Below are positions 34,345 to 42,701 of a DNA stretch of 64,000 bases, piece after piece; the stretch's first letter is position 1, and each line of letters starts with the position of its first letter. The translations under genes were made by a program, and so were the position numbers. This DNA is from Halobacillus_B rhizosphaerae (GTDB lineage: Bacteria; Bacillota; Bacilli; Bacillales; Halobacillaceae), in assembly GCF_046719735.1 (NCBI RefSeq), contig NZ_JAUTWQ010000006.1, forward strand, positions 310,001 to 374,000, written 5' to 3'. The notes below the pieces were generated by a model. The model made no database searches. It was not told the origin of the DNA and saw only the letters and a list, made by a program, of their open reading frames with translations.

Positions 34345-35034
34345 TTATTGAGAGAAGTTGTCAAACAGCCTTCCGCCATAAGGTTCAAGCAGTTCATCTA
34401 TATATTGAATCAGTTCTTTTTTCTTACTAAGCTGATAATACTCCCGTAAGTATTTCTCAAGCTCTTTACTCATCCCTGGATTAAAATCCTTAAGTGAACG
34501 ATACATCCATTTACCCTCTCCGGTCCACTGCTGATTAGCTCTTAAAATAAATTGATGGAGTTTTTCAGTAAGGGCGGTCACAGTAAACAGGTCCTCTTCA
34601 GGCAAAGTAGACCCTTCTAAATCATCAAGTAAATCCGTAATTCTATATCGCATTTTATCCAGCTGGCTTTTCGGCCAAGCACTTGGTCCTTTATTTAATA
34701 ACTCTTTCCCTTCTCGAATAAGCGCCTCCCCAAGTTCTTCTCCTTTTAGCACTATTCCTTCTGCACAGATCCTAGTAAGCAAAGGCACTCCATGCTGTTC
34801 TTCCAGAAAAAAATTATAGGATAAAGAGTCCTCATTATGAACAAATACTTCAATCGGCCAATCCATAAACTGACAAGATTTACGAAAGGAATCATTAGAC
34901 AAGATGAGAATATCAAGGTCAGACGAACTGGTTTGTTCCCCGCGGACGACACTGCCAGACAAGAGAGCAGCTTTACACCCTGGAAAATATTGCTGAACAA
35001 ACTGGAGTGCTGTATCCATTATTATCTTATTCAC
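34345..35034 (-). CDS. Nucleotidyltransferase-domain protein
   Basis: 229 residues. The N-terminal pol-beta-like nucleotidyltransferase domain shows ALLSGSVVRGEQTSSSDLDI (the GS...DxD motif, near residue 25-45), then a helical C-terminal part (about 110-229) of the kind found in aminoglycoside or lincosamide nucleotidyltransferases and in HEPN-like tails. A GTG start at 35034 has AGGAG nine bases upstream; no ATG has a better site. It is a single-gene unit inside the glycan region. It may modify a small molecule or a protein; I cannot assign the substrate. Confidence 0.72.
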   Translation of the reverse strand: MNKIIMDTALQFVQQYFPGCKAALLSGSVVRGEQTSSSDLDILILSNDSFRKSCQFMDWPIEVFVHNEDSLSYNFFLEEQHGVPLLTRICAEGIVLKGEELGEALIREGKELLNKGPSAWPKSQLDKMRYRITDLLDDLEGSTLPEEDLFTVTALTEKLHQFILRANQQWTGEGKWMYRSLKDFNPGMSKELEKYLREYYQLSKKKELIQYIDELLEPYGGRLFDNFSQ

Positions 35035-35168
35035 TTTATCCTGCTCCTTTTGCCCTTCTTATGAAATAATATGAGTACTGAGTACTGCTGTTCACCCACT
35101 GCCGCCTTATTCCCACCCGTCTTATTTTCATTCATTTTTTTAAGAAGGAAATTGGGCACTAGATAAAG

Positions 35169-35894
35169 TCACCAAGTAAATTTCTGTTTCCATGCTTCTA
35201 ATTCTTCTTTTGTTTCCTTGCTTAAAAGCTCAATCTGCCGTAAAAACTTTGCTTTAGCGCCTTCATATAATTCGATATCCAGCTGATTCAATTCTTTTAT
35301 TCTTTCAATCATAGACGGAGAAACTTCATGGACCGGTATCCGATTAGGATTATTATTTCTCATCTTGGTTCCGGCGGCAATTTTCCAACCGAAGAGTTTT
35401 TCCATAAAAAATAAGGATTCACTATACATTTCCGTCATGCCGGCTAATAAAAAATAGTTTCTTAGATTTTCTTTTGCTGCAGCTAACTGTGTTGGGTCTC
35501 CTCCGGAAAGGTACCGTGTAGCAAGATTAACCGTACGGAATTTAATATTCCGCAAATCCTCCATGGGTTCATAAGGATTATTTTCCACATCCTCCCGCTC
35601 CATGTATTGAATGAACTCTTCCAAACTCATATTATTTACTTGCTCGCACAGAGGATCACGCACGGTATTCCTTATATAATAATAAGTTGAAATGACCCGG
35701 TCCACAGGATCCCTTAACATCGTTACATAGGCGCATGGTTTATTAAATTTTTCAAAATAAGTACCATGCTTCACTATGATATTAGTAGGCTGCGCTCTTA
35801 AAATTCCCCAGAGCGTTTGACCACCCGTCTTAGGAATATGCAGAAAACAAACTAAAAACTCTTCCTCAAGATCATCTTTATTAAAATGGATCAA
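35169..35894 (-). CDS. Sulfotransferase-family protein
   Basis: 241 residues. VCFLHIPKTGGQTLWGIL (residues about 15-32) is the 5'-PSB phosphosulfate-binding loop of carbohydrate sulfotransferases (family 2), and YVTMLRDPVDRVISTYYYI (about 56-74) is the 3'-PB motif (R...S). It has no membrane segment, so it would act in the cytosol using PAPS. The start is uncertain: TTG at 35894 has only a weak AAAGGCG upstream. It probably sulfates a surface sugar or glycolipid made nearby. It stands alone between spacers of more than 130 bp. Confidence 0.78.
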   Translation of the reverse strand: MIHFNKDDLEEEFLVCFLHIPKTGGQTLWGILRAQPTNIIVKHGTYFEKFNKPCAYVTMLRDPVDRVISTYYYIRNTVRDPLCEQVNNMSLEEFIQYMEREDVENNPYEPMEDLRNIKFRTVNLATRYLSGGDPTQLAAAKENLRNYFLLAGMTEMYSESLFFMEKLFGWKIAAGTKMRNNNPNRIPVHEVSPSMIERIKELNQLDIELYEGAKAKFLRQIELLSKETKEELEAWKQKFTW

Positions 35895-36050
35895 ATGGAC
35901 ACAACGCCTTTACTCTTTTGAGTTAAGGTATGATAGACCCTTCAAAACGTGCAGAGAACTAAGTCATATCTTGTGGCATGATTAGGGAAGAACATCTTCC
36001 TGAATTTTTCTATTATGTACAGCTTTCTGCTTTCAAGCAAATTCGATGAA

Positions 36051-36584
36051 CTAATTTTTGTTAGCAAGCCACTCTAATGCACCCTGAAGATCTTCAGCAA
36101 CAAAATCGACCCCTAACTCAGTTGAATGTACCCCCGGATCCTCTAAAGTCGTTTTCCCCGCACCTGTCTGAACGAGAATTTTTAAACTCCCAGTCTTTGA
36201 AGCGGCCAGCATATCCGTCCACCGATCCCCGATCACTGCACAATTGGATAAGTCCAAACCATATTTATCTCTTGCTTCTATCAGCATCCCTGTATTGGGC
36301 TTACGACAGCTGCAAAGCTCTTCTATACGATGAGGACAAATAAATATGTCGTCGAATCCAAACCCTCTCAATTCATTAACAAACTCATGAACACTGGATT
36401 TTCCTTCAGCTATTCCTGGTTGATTGGTAAAGGAAAAGATATTAACTTTCTCGCTATGTAATTGATCGATCACACTCGTTGTAAACGGAAATAAGGAGAA
36501 CTTTCCAGGATAGTGGATAGACTCATCGCCGCCAATCGTCCCATCACGGTCTAAAAATACAGCCTCAAGCCATTCTAAGTTCAC
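36051..36584 (-). CDS. HAD-IIIA phosphatase (GmhB/histidinol-phosphatase-like)
   Basis: About 178 residues. The HAD nucleophile motif is VFLDRDGTIGG (near residue 8), motif II is the TNQ of FSFTNQPGI, and motif III/IV lies in IGDRWTDMLAA. FICPHRIEELCSCRKPNTG contains the Cys/His loop that binds structural zinc in GmhB-type enzymes. GTG at 36584 is chosen because GGGAGG lies seven bases before it. It could dephosphorylate a sugar phosphate (as GmhB does in heptose synthesis) or another small phosphate ester; no heptose genes are nearby. Confidence 0.8.
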   Translation of the reverse strand: MNLEWLEAVFLDRDGTIGGDESIHYPGKFSLFPFTTSVIDQLHSEKVNIFSFTNQPGIAEGKSSVHEFVNELRGFGFDDIFICPHRIEELCSCRKPNTGMLIEARDKYGLDLSNCAVIGDRWTDMLAASKTGSLKILVQTGAGKTTLEDPGVHSTELGVDFVAEDLQGALEWLANKN

Positions 36585-36607
36585 TGTCTTTCCTCCCTTT
36601 TTAGTAA

Positions 36608-36641
36608 AGAGCATGCCGTTTAGAGAAACACGGCATGCTCT
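36608..36641 (-). terminator. Hairpin between floT and the HAD gene
   Basis: A perfect 12-bp stem AGAGCATGCCGT/ACGGCATGCTCT with a ten-base loop lies just after the floT stop codon. The T tract is weak. Probable terminator or mRNA 3'-end stabiliser for floT. Confidence 0.6.
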
Positions 36642-36650
36642 AAGGTGGAT

Positions 36651-38150
36651 CTATTCTTTTTCCTGTAACTCTTCAGCTTCTGTCTCTTCCTTATCTTCTT
36701 GATTTTCACCACTGTCTTCTTTAGATGCAGCGGCTTCTTGGAAGGCTGACGCCTGTTCCTGATCAAAATTACTGACTTTCCCACGGGAGACATAGCTTTC
36801 CAGCATGGCTTTTAAATCCATCCCCGTTGTTTCCTTTAAGGACTCTTGGATCCCCAGCATCGTAGAAGTCACACTGTTCGCTACTTTAGATGATCCTCCC
36901 TGAGAGTTGGATCCTCCCATATCAATAACTTTCATATCCTTAATTTGAGCCAGCGGAGCAGCCACTTTCTCTGCGTATTCCGGCAGTACCTTGATCAACA
37001 TTTCCATAATAGCGGCTTCTCCATAATGCTCCATAGCTTTAGCCATACGTTCTTTTGATTCAGCTTCAGCTATTCCACGCTGACGTATAACTTCTGCTTC
37101 CGATTCCCCTTTAATTCGTTCTGTATCCGCGTCAGCTTCCGCTCGTTTGGTCACTTCATAAGCCTCGGCATCCGCAATCGAGCGGCGGCGTTTATTTTCC
37201 TCTTCTTCTAGTTCTACAGCACGCTGCTTCTCTATGTATTTTACTTTTAATTCTTCTTCTTTAATTTGCTGAGCAAGCTTTTGGCGTTCGAGTTCCCCAG
37301 CTTGATCTGCCTTTGCTCTAGCACGGTTCGTTTCTTTTTGAAATTCTGCCTCTTTAATTTCTTTCTGATTCGTAGATTCTGCCACTGCAGTTAAACGGCG
37401 GTTCTCTTCATCTTTGGCTTCCTGATCATTTTTCGCATGATAGATACGAGTTTCTTTCGTAGCATCGGATTCTGCTAAGTTTGCCTTTTTCTGAACTTCC
37501 GCAATATGAGGACGTCCCAGTGCATCGATATATCCATTCTCTTTATCCACGTCTTCCACGTCATTCAACGCAAATGAGGTAATTTCGAATCCCATGCCTT
37601 TTAAGTCAGATTCTGCAATTTTCTTTACTTGTGTGTTAACTTCTTTAAAGTCATTATAGATTTTCTCAATTGGCAGAGAAGCAATAATTGAACGAAGGTG
37701 ACCGTTCAACACATCCTTCAATTCTGATTCACGTTCCTTCTGCTTTTTACCCAAGAATTTCTCTGCAAAATTTGCCATGATCTCAAGCTCACTGCCGATA
37801 CTGATCACGGCTGTACTTGCTACGCGTACTGGTATCCCCTCTTTGGTGTAAGCTTTCTCAGAGTTCACTTGCAGCTGAAAAGAAGTTAAATCAATCGGTG
37901 TGGCAGTTTGAAACATACGCAGACGATACCCTCCGCCTCGGATAATTTTCACTGACCTGCCATTATCATCTTCAAATACGTTCTTTTCTTTTTCTGGATC
38001 TCCAAGCTTCGGACCTGTTACAATCAGCGCTTCATTTGAACTTGCTGTTTTGTAGCGCAAACGGAAAATGATAAATAGGATGATCGCAGCCACGACAGCG
38101 ACTGCACCAATAACGCCTAAAATCATTAAAAATAATGCATTTTCGAACAT
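36651..38150 (-). CDS. floT: Flotillin-like membrane scaffold protein
   Basis: About 499 residues. One N-terminal membrane hairpin/segment (MILGVIGAVAVVAAIILFIIF), then the SPFH/PHB domain (about 30-210: EALIVTGPKLG ... KVIDM-type region later), then a long Ala/Glu-rich coiled coil (about 215-375, including AEADADTERIKGESEAEVI), then an acidic low-complexity C terminus. Flotillins organise membrane microdomains and fluidity. ATG at 38148-38150 follows AAAGGGG; the longer open frame upstream has no site. B. subtilis floT (yuaG) follows the NfeD protein YuaF; no such partner is here. Confidence 0.92.
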   Translation of the reverse strand: MFENALFLMILGVIGAVAVVAAIILFIIFRLRYKTASSNEALIVTGPKLGDPEKEKNVFEDDNGRSVKIIRGGGYRLRMFQTATPIDLTSFQLQVNSEKAYTKEGIPVRVASTAVISIGSELEIMANFAEKFLGKKQKERESELKDVLNGHLRSIIASLPIEKIYNDFKEVNTQVKKIAESDLKGMGFEITSFALNDVEDVDKENGYIDALGRPHIAEVQKKANLAESDATKETRIYHAKNDQEAKDEENRRLTAVAESTNQKEIKEAEFQKETNRARAKADQAGELERQKLAQQIKEEELKVKYIEKQRAVELEEEENKRRRSIADAEAYEVTKRAEADADTERIKGESEAEVIRQRGIAEAESKERMAKAMEHYGEAAIMEMLIKVLPEYAEKVAAPLAQIKDMKVIDMGGSNSQGGSSKVANSVTSTMLGIQESLKETTGMDLKAMLESYVSRGKVSNFDQEQASAFQEAAASKEDSGENQEDKEETEAEELQEKE

Positions 38151-38444
38151 ATCTACGACCCCTTTAATTTTTATTGTCCATACTTTTCCAACTATGGACC
38201 CTGTATTACATAACGATTGTCCCCCTCCAAAAGTTTCAATAGTCGAGCAATTTAAGCAGAAATTTACAAATACCTTAGTAATTTGATGATTAAACTGCCA
38301 CAAGAAGAGTGAAAATAATTGAGTGTCACTCATTTTACCAAACTAAAAAAGGGCATCTTATGAACGTTGTACGCTAACCTGTACAGTTTCAAAAAACCCC
38401 CTTATACGTGTATTCAGTTATAGTTAAGCTGCACATTCCGCATC

Positions 38445-38473
38445 AAAAATCTTCACCAGTCTTTGGGTGATTT
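38445..38473 (-). terminator. Weak terminator after the HTH/coiled-coil gene
   Basis: On the minus strand TCACC/GGTGA is a 5-bp stem followed by AGATTTTTG, directly after the stop of the gene at 38480. The short stem makes this tentative. Confidence 0.35.
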
Positions 38474-38479
38474 CTTATA

Positions 38480-39187
38480 TTATTTCCGAAAGATGGAGAG
38501 GATTTTTTCTAAATTTCCTTTTGGCTTATTTGCTGCCGCATCTTCTAAACGCTGGTTAAAGTCATTTTGTGCTCGCCATTCCTTCTTTTGTTCTTCCCGC
38601 ATTTCCTGAATTTCTCTTTGTAATAGTTCCGTCTTTTGTTTCTCCTGCTCCAGCAGTTCTTCATAATGAGCTTCCTGCTGTTTCGTCATTTTTTCAAGTT
38701 TCGCCTGTGTTTTCTGTGCAGAATTCCCTACACCCGCGCTAATCACATGATGATCTTGCTGTAGTCGAGAAACCGTAGTTTTCAGCTCAGACATATCGTT
38801 TGTCAATTGCACGTTCATTTCACGCGAAGCAGCTAGTTCATTAGATATGAACATTAGGAACTCACGTAATTGACCAGGGTCCTGAGGAGTTTCACCATAT
38901 GTATCAGGTACAGCAACATTCGTTTCTTTGGATTCTAAACGATCCTGCTGCATGTCCACCATATCCTGTGCTATATCGTCCAGAGGCTTATCCGTATCGC
39001 GTATCGCTATAAGCGATTCGATGTCGGATCGAACAAAGATACGGCGATTGCGATCTTTAAAGAACTCGTACCCCTTACGCTCTAAAATTTGGCCATACTT
39101 TCTGACAGTCGGTGTGGCAATGCCCAGCTCTTCTGCTACTTCCTTGGTCGTGTAAGCTCTTTCATTAGGCTGTATATCGTGTCGCAT
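38480..39187 (-). CDS. MerR-like HTH protein with long coiled coil (DUF3967/RacA-like architecture)
   Basis: 235 residues. The N-terminal winged HTH is AYTTKEVAEELGIATPTVRK (about 11-30), followed by the wing and SDIESLIAIRD. Residues about 105-215 form a coiled coil (ELKTTVSRLQQDHH, QKTQAKLEKMTKQQEAHYEE, QKTELLQREIQEMREEQKKE), and the basic tail is NKPKGNLEKILSIFRK. The layout resembles RacA and the DUF3967 proteins of Bacillus chromosomes and plasmids, which bind DNA. The start follows GGAGG. The 5' region contains a 20-bp palindrome and other ATCGC/GCGAT repeats, suggesting autoregulation or a DNA-organising role. Specific function unknown. Confidence 0.75.
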   Translation of the reverse strand: MRHDIQPNERAYTTKEVAEELGIATPTVRKYGQILERKGYEFFKDRNRRIFVRSDIESLIAIRDTDKPLDDIAQDMVDMQQDRLESKETNVAVPDTYGETPQDPGQLREFLMFISNELAASREMNVQLTNDMSELKTTVSRLQQDHHVISAGVGNSAQKTQAKLEKMTKQQEAHYEELLEQEKQKTELLQREIQEMREEQKKEWRAQNDFNQRLEDAAANKPKGNLEKILSIFRK

Positions 39188-39703
39188 ATCGTCGAACCTC
39201 CTTTCCTATAAATATGAAGGTTTTCGACCGAATTTGCAAGCTTTGTCGTAAAGCGATATATCGCTTTAAAACAGAGCCTATCCGACCATTTATTTAACCA
39301 CCCCAGCCCTATTGATATCAGATTAATCAATTACTTTGATCCTTTATCATCCATCATAAGATGCACCATATCGGAAATCGCTACAGGCGATACAAGGTTG
39401 AGATTAAAATTCCCGGATTTATCCAACCAGGAATTAAGGACCAGAAAATCCAACTACAAAGGCTTTCAAATTAAAAAATTGAATGATTCCTATTAGATAA
39501 ATTCCAGCCTCATCCATTCTACACACAATTCCTGATACGGATTCCCACATCACTTCCCCATCCCCTATTTTACCTTTCTATTCACACTGCTTTGAAATGG
39601 GTATCAAAAATAGTGATTACAGGTATAGAAAATACTCCCTAACGTTACTTATATCCGTCATGATAAAATGGGGAAGCAATAATGATGAAAATGAGGTGCA
39701 GCA
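39188..39703. other. Divergent intergenic region, HTH protein / iron alcohol dehydrogenase
   Basis: About 515 bp without a gene I can support. It contains the palindrome at 39249-39268 and a related ATCGCT-ACAG-GCGAT at 39377-39391. A short open frame at 39597 overlaps the dehydrogenase start and has no ribosome site. No strong promoter pair was identified. Confidence 0.5.
39249..39268. promoter_or_regulatory. Perfect 20-bp palindrome, candidate operator of the HTH/coiled-coil gene
   Basis: TAAAGCGATATATCGCTTTA is a perfect palindrome 61-80 bp upstream of the start of the HTH gene. Related ATCGC...GCGAT repeats lie at 39003-39017 (inside the coding region) and 39377-39391. Confidence 0.55.
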
Positions 39704-40867
39704 ATGGATACATTTTTACAATATAACCCCACTAAACTTTTCTTCGGAAAGGGACAAGTTGAACAGATTTCAAACGAAATACCTAAAAAAACACGTGTCC
39801 TAGTTGTTTATGGCGGAGGAAGCATTAAACAGAATGGAGTATATAATGATGTATTAAAGGAACTTAAGAAAATAGATGCACAAGTTTTTGAACTGCCTGG
39901 CGTTGAGCCCAACCCTCGTCTGTCTACTGTTCACAAAGGGGTCGAAATCTGCAAGCAGGAAGGCATCGGTTTTGTCCTTGCGGTTGGAGGCGGGAGCGTG
40001 ATTGACTGTACCAAAGCCATTGCCGCCGGCTCAGTCTATGATGGTGACGTTTGGGAATTAATAACACAAGCGGCACCGATCGAAAATGCCTTGCCCATCG
40101 GGACAGTACTCACACTTGCAGCGACCGGTTCAGAAATGAATCCAGTGTCAGTAATCACAAATTGGGAAACCAATGATAAGCTAGGCTGGGGATCACCACA
40201 TGTACACCCAACCTTCTCCATCCTGGATCCAGAGTATACTTTTTCAGTCCCAGAAAACCAAACGGTTTACGGTATCGTCGACAGTATGTCACATGCGCTT
40301 GAGCATTATTTTCACAGAACCGCGAATACGCCTATGATCGACGGATTTATTGAATCCTTGCTTCGGACGGCCATTCAGACAGGACCAAAGCTGTTAGCAA
40401 ACCCACAATCCTATGAATACCGTGAAACGATGATGTACATAAGTACAACTGCGTTCAACGGCACCCTTAGTAATGGTACAGATGGTGGCGATTGGGCTAC
40501 TCATCGTATTGAGCATGCAATCTCAGCGATATATGACATCCCTCATGGTGGAGGTCTTGCCATCTTATTCCCCCATTGGCTGGAACATGTGTTAGAGGAA
40601 GACCCAAGTCGCGTAAAACAGCTGGCCATCAATGTACTAGGTGTTGATCCTTCCGGTAAAGACGATAAAGAAGTCGCTCTTGAAGGAGCACGGTGCCTCC
40701 GCAGATTCTGGAATTCTTTAGGAGCACCAAACACATTAGCTGATTATGATATTGATGATCAAAATCTTGAGTCCATTGCAGAAAAAACTTTTATAAAACC
40801 AGGTGTTGGCACATATAAAGAATTGAACCGAGAGAATGTAGTAGATATATTAAAGCGATCATTATAA
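39704..40867 (+). CDS. Iron-containing (butanol-type) alcohol dehydrogenase
   Basis: NAD(P)H-dependent reduction of aldehydes or the reverse; group III metal-dependent dehydrogenase of 387 residues, cytosolic. It has YNPTKLFFGKGQVEQI at the N terminus, AVGGGSVIDCTKAIAAG (nucleotide loop, about 93-109), TLAATGSEMNPVSVITN, and the metal ligands in VDSMSHALEHYFHRT and DIPHGGGLAILFPHW. It resembles B. subtilis YugJ/YugK. The start has a GAGGTG site five bases away. Single gene, no neighbour that tells the substrate. Confidence 0.92.
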   Translation: MDTFLQYNPTKLFFGKGQVEQISNEIPKKTRVLVVYGGGSIKQNGVYNDVLKELKKIDAQVFELPGVEPNPRLSTVHKGVEICKQEGIGFVLAVGGGSVIDCTKAIAAGSVYDGDVWELITQAAPIENALPIGTVLTLAATGSEMNPVSVITNWETNDKLGWGSPHVHPTFSILDPEYTFSVPENQTVYGIVDSMSHALEHYFHRTANTPMIDGFIESLLRTAIQTGPKLLANPQSYEYRETMMYISTTAFNGTLSNGTDGGDWATHRIEHAISAIYDIPHGGGLAILFPHWLEHVLEEDPSRVKQLAINVLGVDPSGKDDKEVALEGARCLRRFWNSLGAPNTLADYDIDDQNLESIAEKTFIKPGVGTYKELNRENVVDILKRSL

Positions 40868-40879
40868 TAATTATTGAGA

Positions 40880-40920
40880 ACAAGAAAGGGAAAGAGAGTG
40901 TTTCTCTGCCCCTTTCTTGT
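40880..40920 (+). terminator. Hairpin after the iron alcohol dehydrogenase gene
   Basis: ACAAGAAAGGG...AGAGA pairs with TCTCT...CCCTTTCTTGT; the stem is long with one internal asymmetry, but no T run follows. Possible terminator. Confidence 0.45.
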
Positions 40921-41036
40921 CTGGATAAGAACTCATTGCAAATGGGGCTACAAATAACACACTTTTCCCCTGCCTATCCCACAATTGAATGACTAAAATA
41001 GTAGTAGCTGGAAAATAACCGAAGTTAAAGAAAAGG

Positions 41037-41208
41037 TTAATATATGTATCGTGCCCAGAAAAGCCGAATTTCCAAAACTTCCTCGATGATATTAATCAAA
41101 TACCCTATAAGAACTCCAAGCGGAAAATATCCAACAATGTGTCTATTATCACAGAATATGAAGCACCATGCTAAAGGAATGATAAACCAAAAAAAAATAA
41201 AAGATCAT
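41037..41208 (-). pseudogene. Small membrane protein interrupted by a frameshift in a 9-base homopolymer
   Basis: On the minus strand ATG (41206-41208) follows AGGAGG at seven bases and reads MIFYFFLVYH, stopping after 19 codons. If one T is removed from the run of nine at 41189-41197, the frame continues as MIFYFFWFIIPLAWCFIF and on to VGYFPLGVLIGYLINIIEEV and RLFWARYIY, about 56 residues with two hydrophobic stretches. It is therefore a broken gene, a phase-variable gene or a sequencing error. I do not recognise the family. Confidence 0.5.
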
Positions 41209-41406
41209 GTAAATACCTCCTACTTTGCGAAGGAGAAATTCCCTAAGTGTATTTAACCCTAGGTATTCACATGAGTTCATTTACTTATTCTGCCTAATAT
41301 CTTTTAAAGAACAGGTATGTGTTCACCAGATAAACCAAGTAGAAAATTACCGTTTCTTAAATGTGCAGCATATCACTTGTGTGTATTAGAGCGAATAAAT
41401 TCCTGC

Positions 41407-41886
41407 CTACTTCTCCTCTAAAGTGTCTGTAACGCCCCACACTTTTTTATAATTTGTATAATTATTCACGGCAATATCTAAGTCATGAAACATACGATGC
41501 AGCTCAACAAACTCATCTAACCCGGCAAGTTTTCGAATCTTCTCAATGTCCGATTCTTGAACTTCACCATATTCATGCTGCTGATCTAGATACTCCAAAA
41601 TATAGTCCGCTTCTTTTCTTTGTTTCTTATAGTCAATCTCATCCTTTCCTCCATACCCCAAGGTCTGATTGTAAAAATGATGTTCGTCTTTGACAAATTG
41701 ATTGATTCCCTTAGAAACCCGGGATTGATCCTCAGAGGAATCGGCAGCTGCTTCTGCATCTCCCTGAGCAGTGCTTTCTACGGACTTCGTTTCGCCTTCA
41801 GATAATAGTGAGAAGCTAACGGCACTGATTACTCCAATGATTAAAACCACACTAATTCCGACTGACCACCAAATGATTTTATTCAT
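41407..41886 (-). CDS. Uncharacterised membrane-anchored protein, possibly DUF6241
   Basis: 159 residues: one N-terminal membrane segment (IIWWSVGISVVLIIGVISAV, about 4-23), an acidic, low-complexity linker (about 30-55), and a soluble helical domain outside (QFVKDEHHFYNQTLGYGGKD and onward to VWGVTDTLEEK). No Cys for lipid attachment. The composition and the 'HHFYNQTLGYG' stretch remind me of DUF6241 proteins of Bacillus, but this is recall. A single gene with a modest ribosome site (GAAGGTGG). Confidence 0.7.
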   Translation of the reverse strand: MNKIIWWSVGISVVLIIGVISAVSFSLLSEGETKSVESTAQGDAEAAADSSEDQSRVSKGINQFVKDEHHFYNQTLGYGGKDEIDYKKQRKEADYILEYLDQQHEYGEVQESDIEKIRKLAGLDEFVELHRMFHDLDIAVNNYTNYKKVWGVTDTLEEK

Positions 41887-42080
41887 TTTTCCACCTTCTT
41901 ACATAAATTCTATCAAGTGTTAATCTAGTACTAGAGTATCAGACCAATATTTTACTGTAAATCATATAGTAGAATATAAACAGGAATTAAGTTTGTGTTA
42001 TTCAAATTCTCTGGTATTCAAAATTCACAATAGAACTTTATTGATTTTCACTTAAGCAATTGTCTTTTCCGAGCACACAA

Positions 42081-42112
42081 CAAAGCCCGAACCTAGGTAA
42101 GTTCGGGCTTTG
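42081..42112. terminator. Intrinsic terminator after the nitroreductase gene
   Basis: CAAAGCCCGAAC (42081-42092) pairs perfectly with GTTCGGGCTTTG (42101-42112) across an 8-base loop. It lies downstream of the nitroreductase stop on the minus strand; the T tract there is GTTGTGT, so weak. CCCGAAC-core group. Confidence 0.7.
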
Positions 42113-42128
42113 GGACTCTTCACACTTA

Positions 42129-42683
42129 TTATTTTTTGTAAATACTTAATTTGTTTTCAATCGGAGTACGTTCTTTCGCTTTCGGTTCTTTATCAAAATA
42201 ACCGAGGTGTAAGAAACCGACAATTTTCTCTCCAGGCTTAACACCTAAGATTTCCCGGACGCGGGGTTCATGAATCTGAGGATTTGTTTTCCAGACTACT
42301 CCTAATTTGCGTTCCCATGAAAGCAATTGAAAGTTCTGAATGAGGCTGCTGATCGCTCCAAAGTTCTCTTCCCACTGTTTCTGACGCGGATCTTCTTCCA
42401 TTACTGGAATCAGAAAAGCGGCGGGCTGACTGAAATAATTCCTTCGGTTCTCTTGTCTTTCTCTCGGAAAAGTCTGAACGATATCTTCTACAAAGTCACT
42501 CGTTTCCTCAGTCGGCACAAAGATAAAACGCCAAGGTTCTCTAAGCCCGTGGGTTGGCGCCCATCTGGCATCATCTAATAATTCTCTAATTAATTCTTCA
42601 GGTACTTCCTTATCCAAATATCCGCTTTTCACTGATCTGCGTGCACGAATAATTTTGGCTAGATCTGTTTTCTCTTCTTCCAT
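42129..42683 (-). CDS. Nitroreductase-family flavoprotein
   Basis: FMN-dependent NAD(P)H oxidoreductase, 184 residues. The FMN-binding N terminus is AKIIRARRSVKSGYLDKEVP (RxRRSxR-type), then ARWAPTHGLREPWRFIFV, NFGAISSLIQNFQLLSWERK and VWKTNPQIHEPRVREILGV, with IVGFLHLGYFD near the end. ATG at 42681-42683 (MEEEKTD) follows CAGGTGAG. A near-perfect Fur box overlapping a SigA promoter lies 40 bp upstream, so expression is probably iron-controlled; some such enzymes reduce ferric iron or flavin, which would fit. The physiological substrate is unknown. Confidence 0.88.
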   Translation of the reverse strand: MEEEKTDLAKIIRARRSVKSGYLDKEVPEELIRELLDDARWAPTHGLREPWRFIFVPTEETSDFVEDIVQTFPRERQENRRNYFSQPAAFLIPVMEEDPRQKQWEENFGAISSLIQNFQLLSWERKLGVVWKTNPQIHEPRVREILGVKPGEKIVGFLHLGYFDKEPKAKERTPIENKLSIYKK

Positions 42684-42701
42684 ATGTCTCACCTGCATTT
42701 A

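Noticed and set aside
41044..41256. Plus-strand ORF of 70 codons
   Set aside because: No ribosome site; it runs antisense to the frameshifted small membrane gene, whose own strand has a strong site and membrane-like sequence.
41260..41406. Minus-strand stretch reading TVIFYLVYLVNTYLFFKRY
   Set aside because: It looks like the end of a membrane protein, but a stop lies just upstream and no start or ribosome site is present; too short to call even as a remnant.
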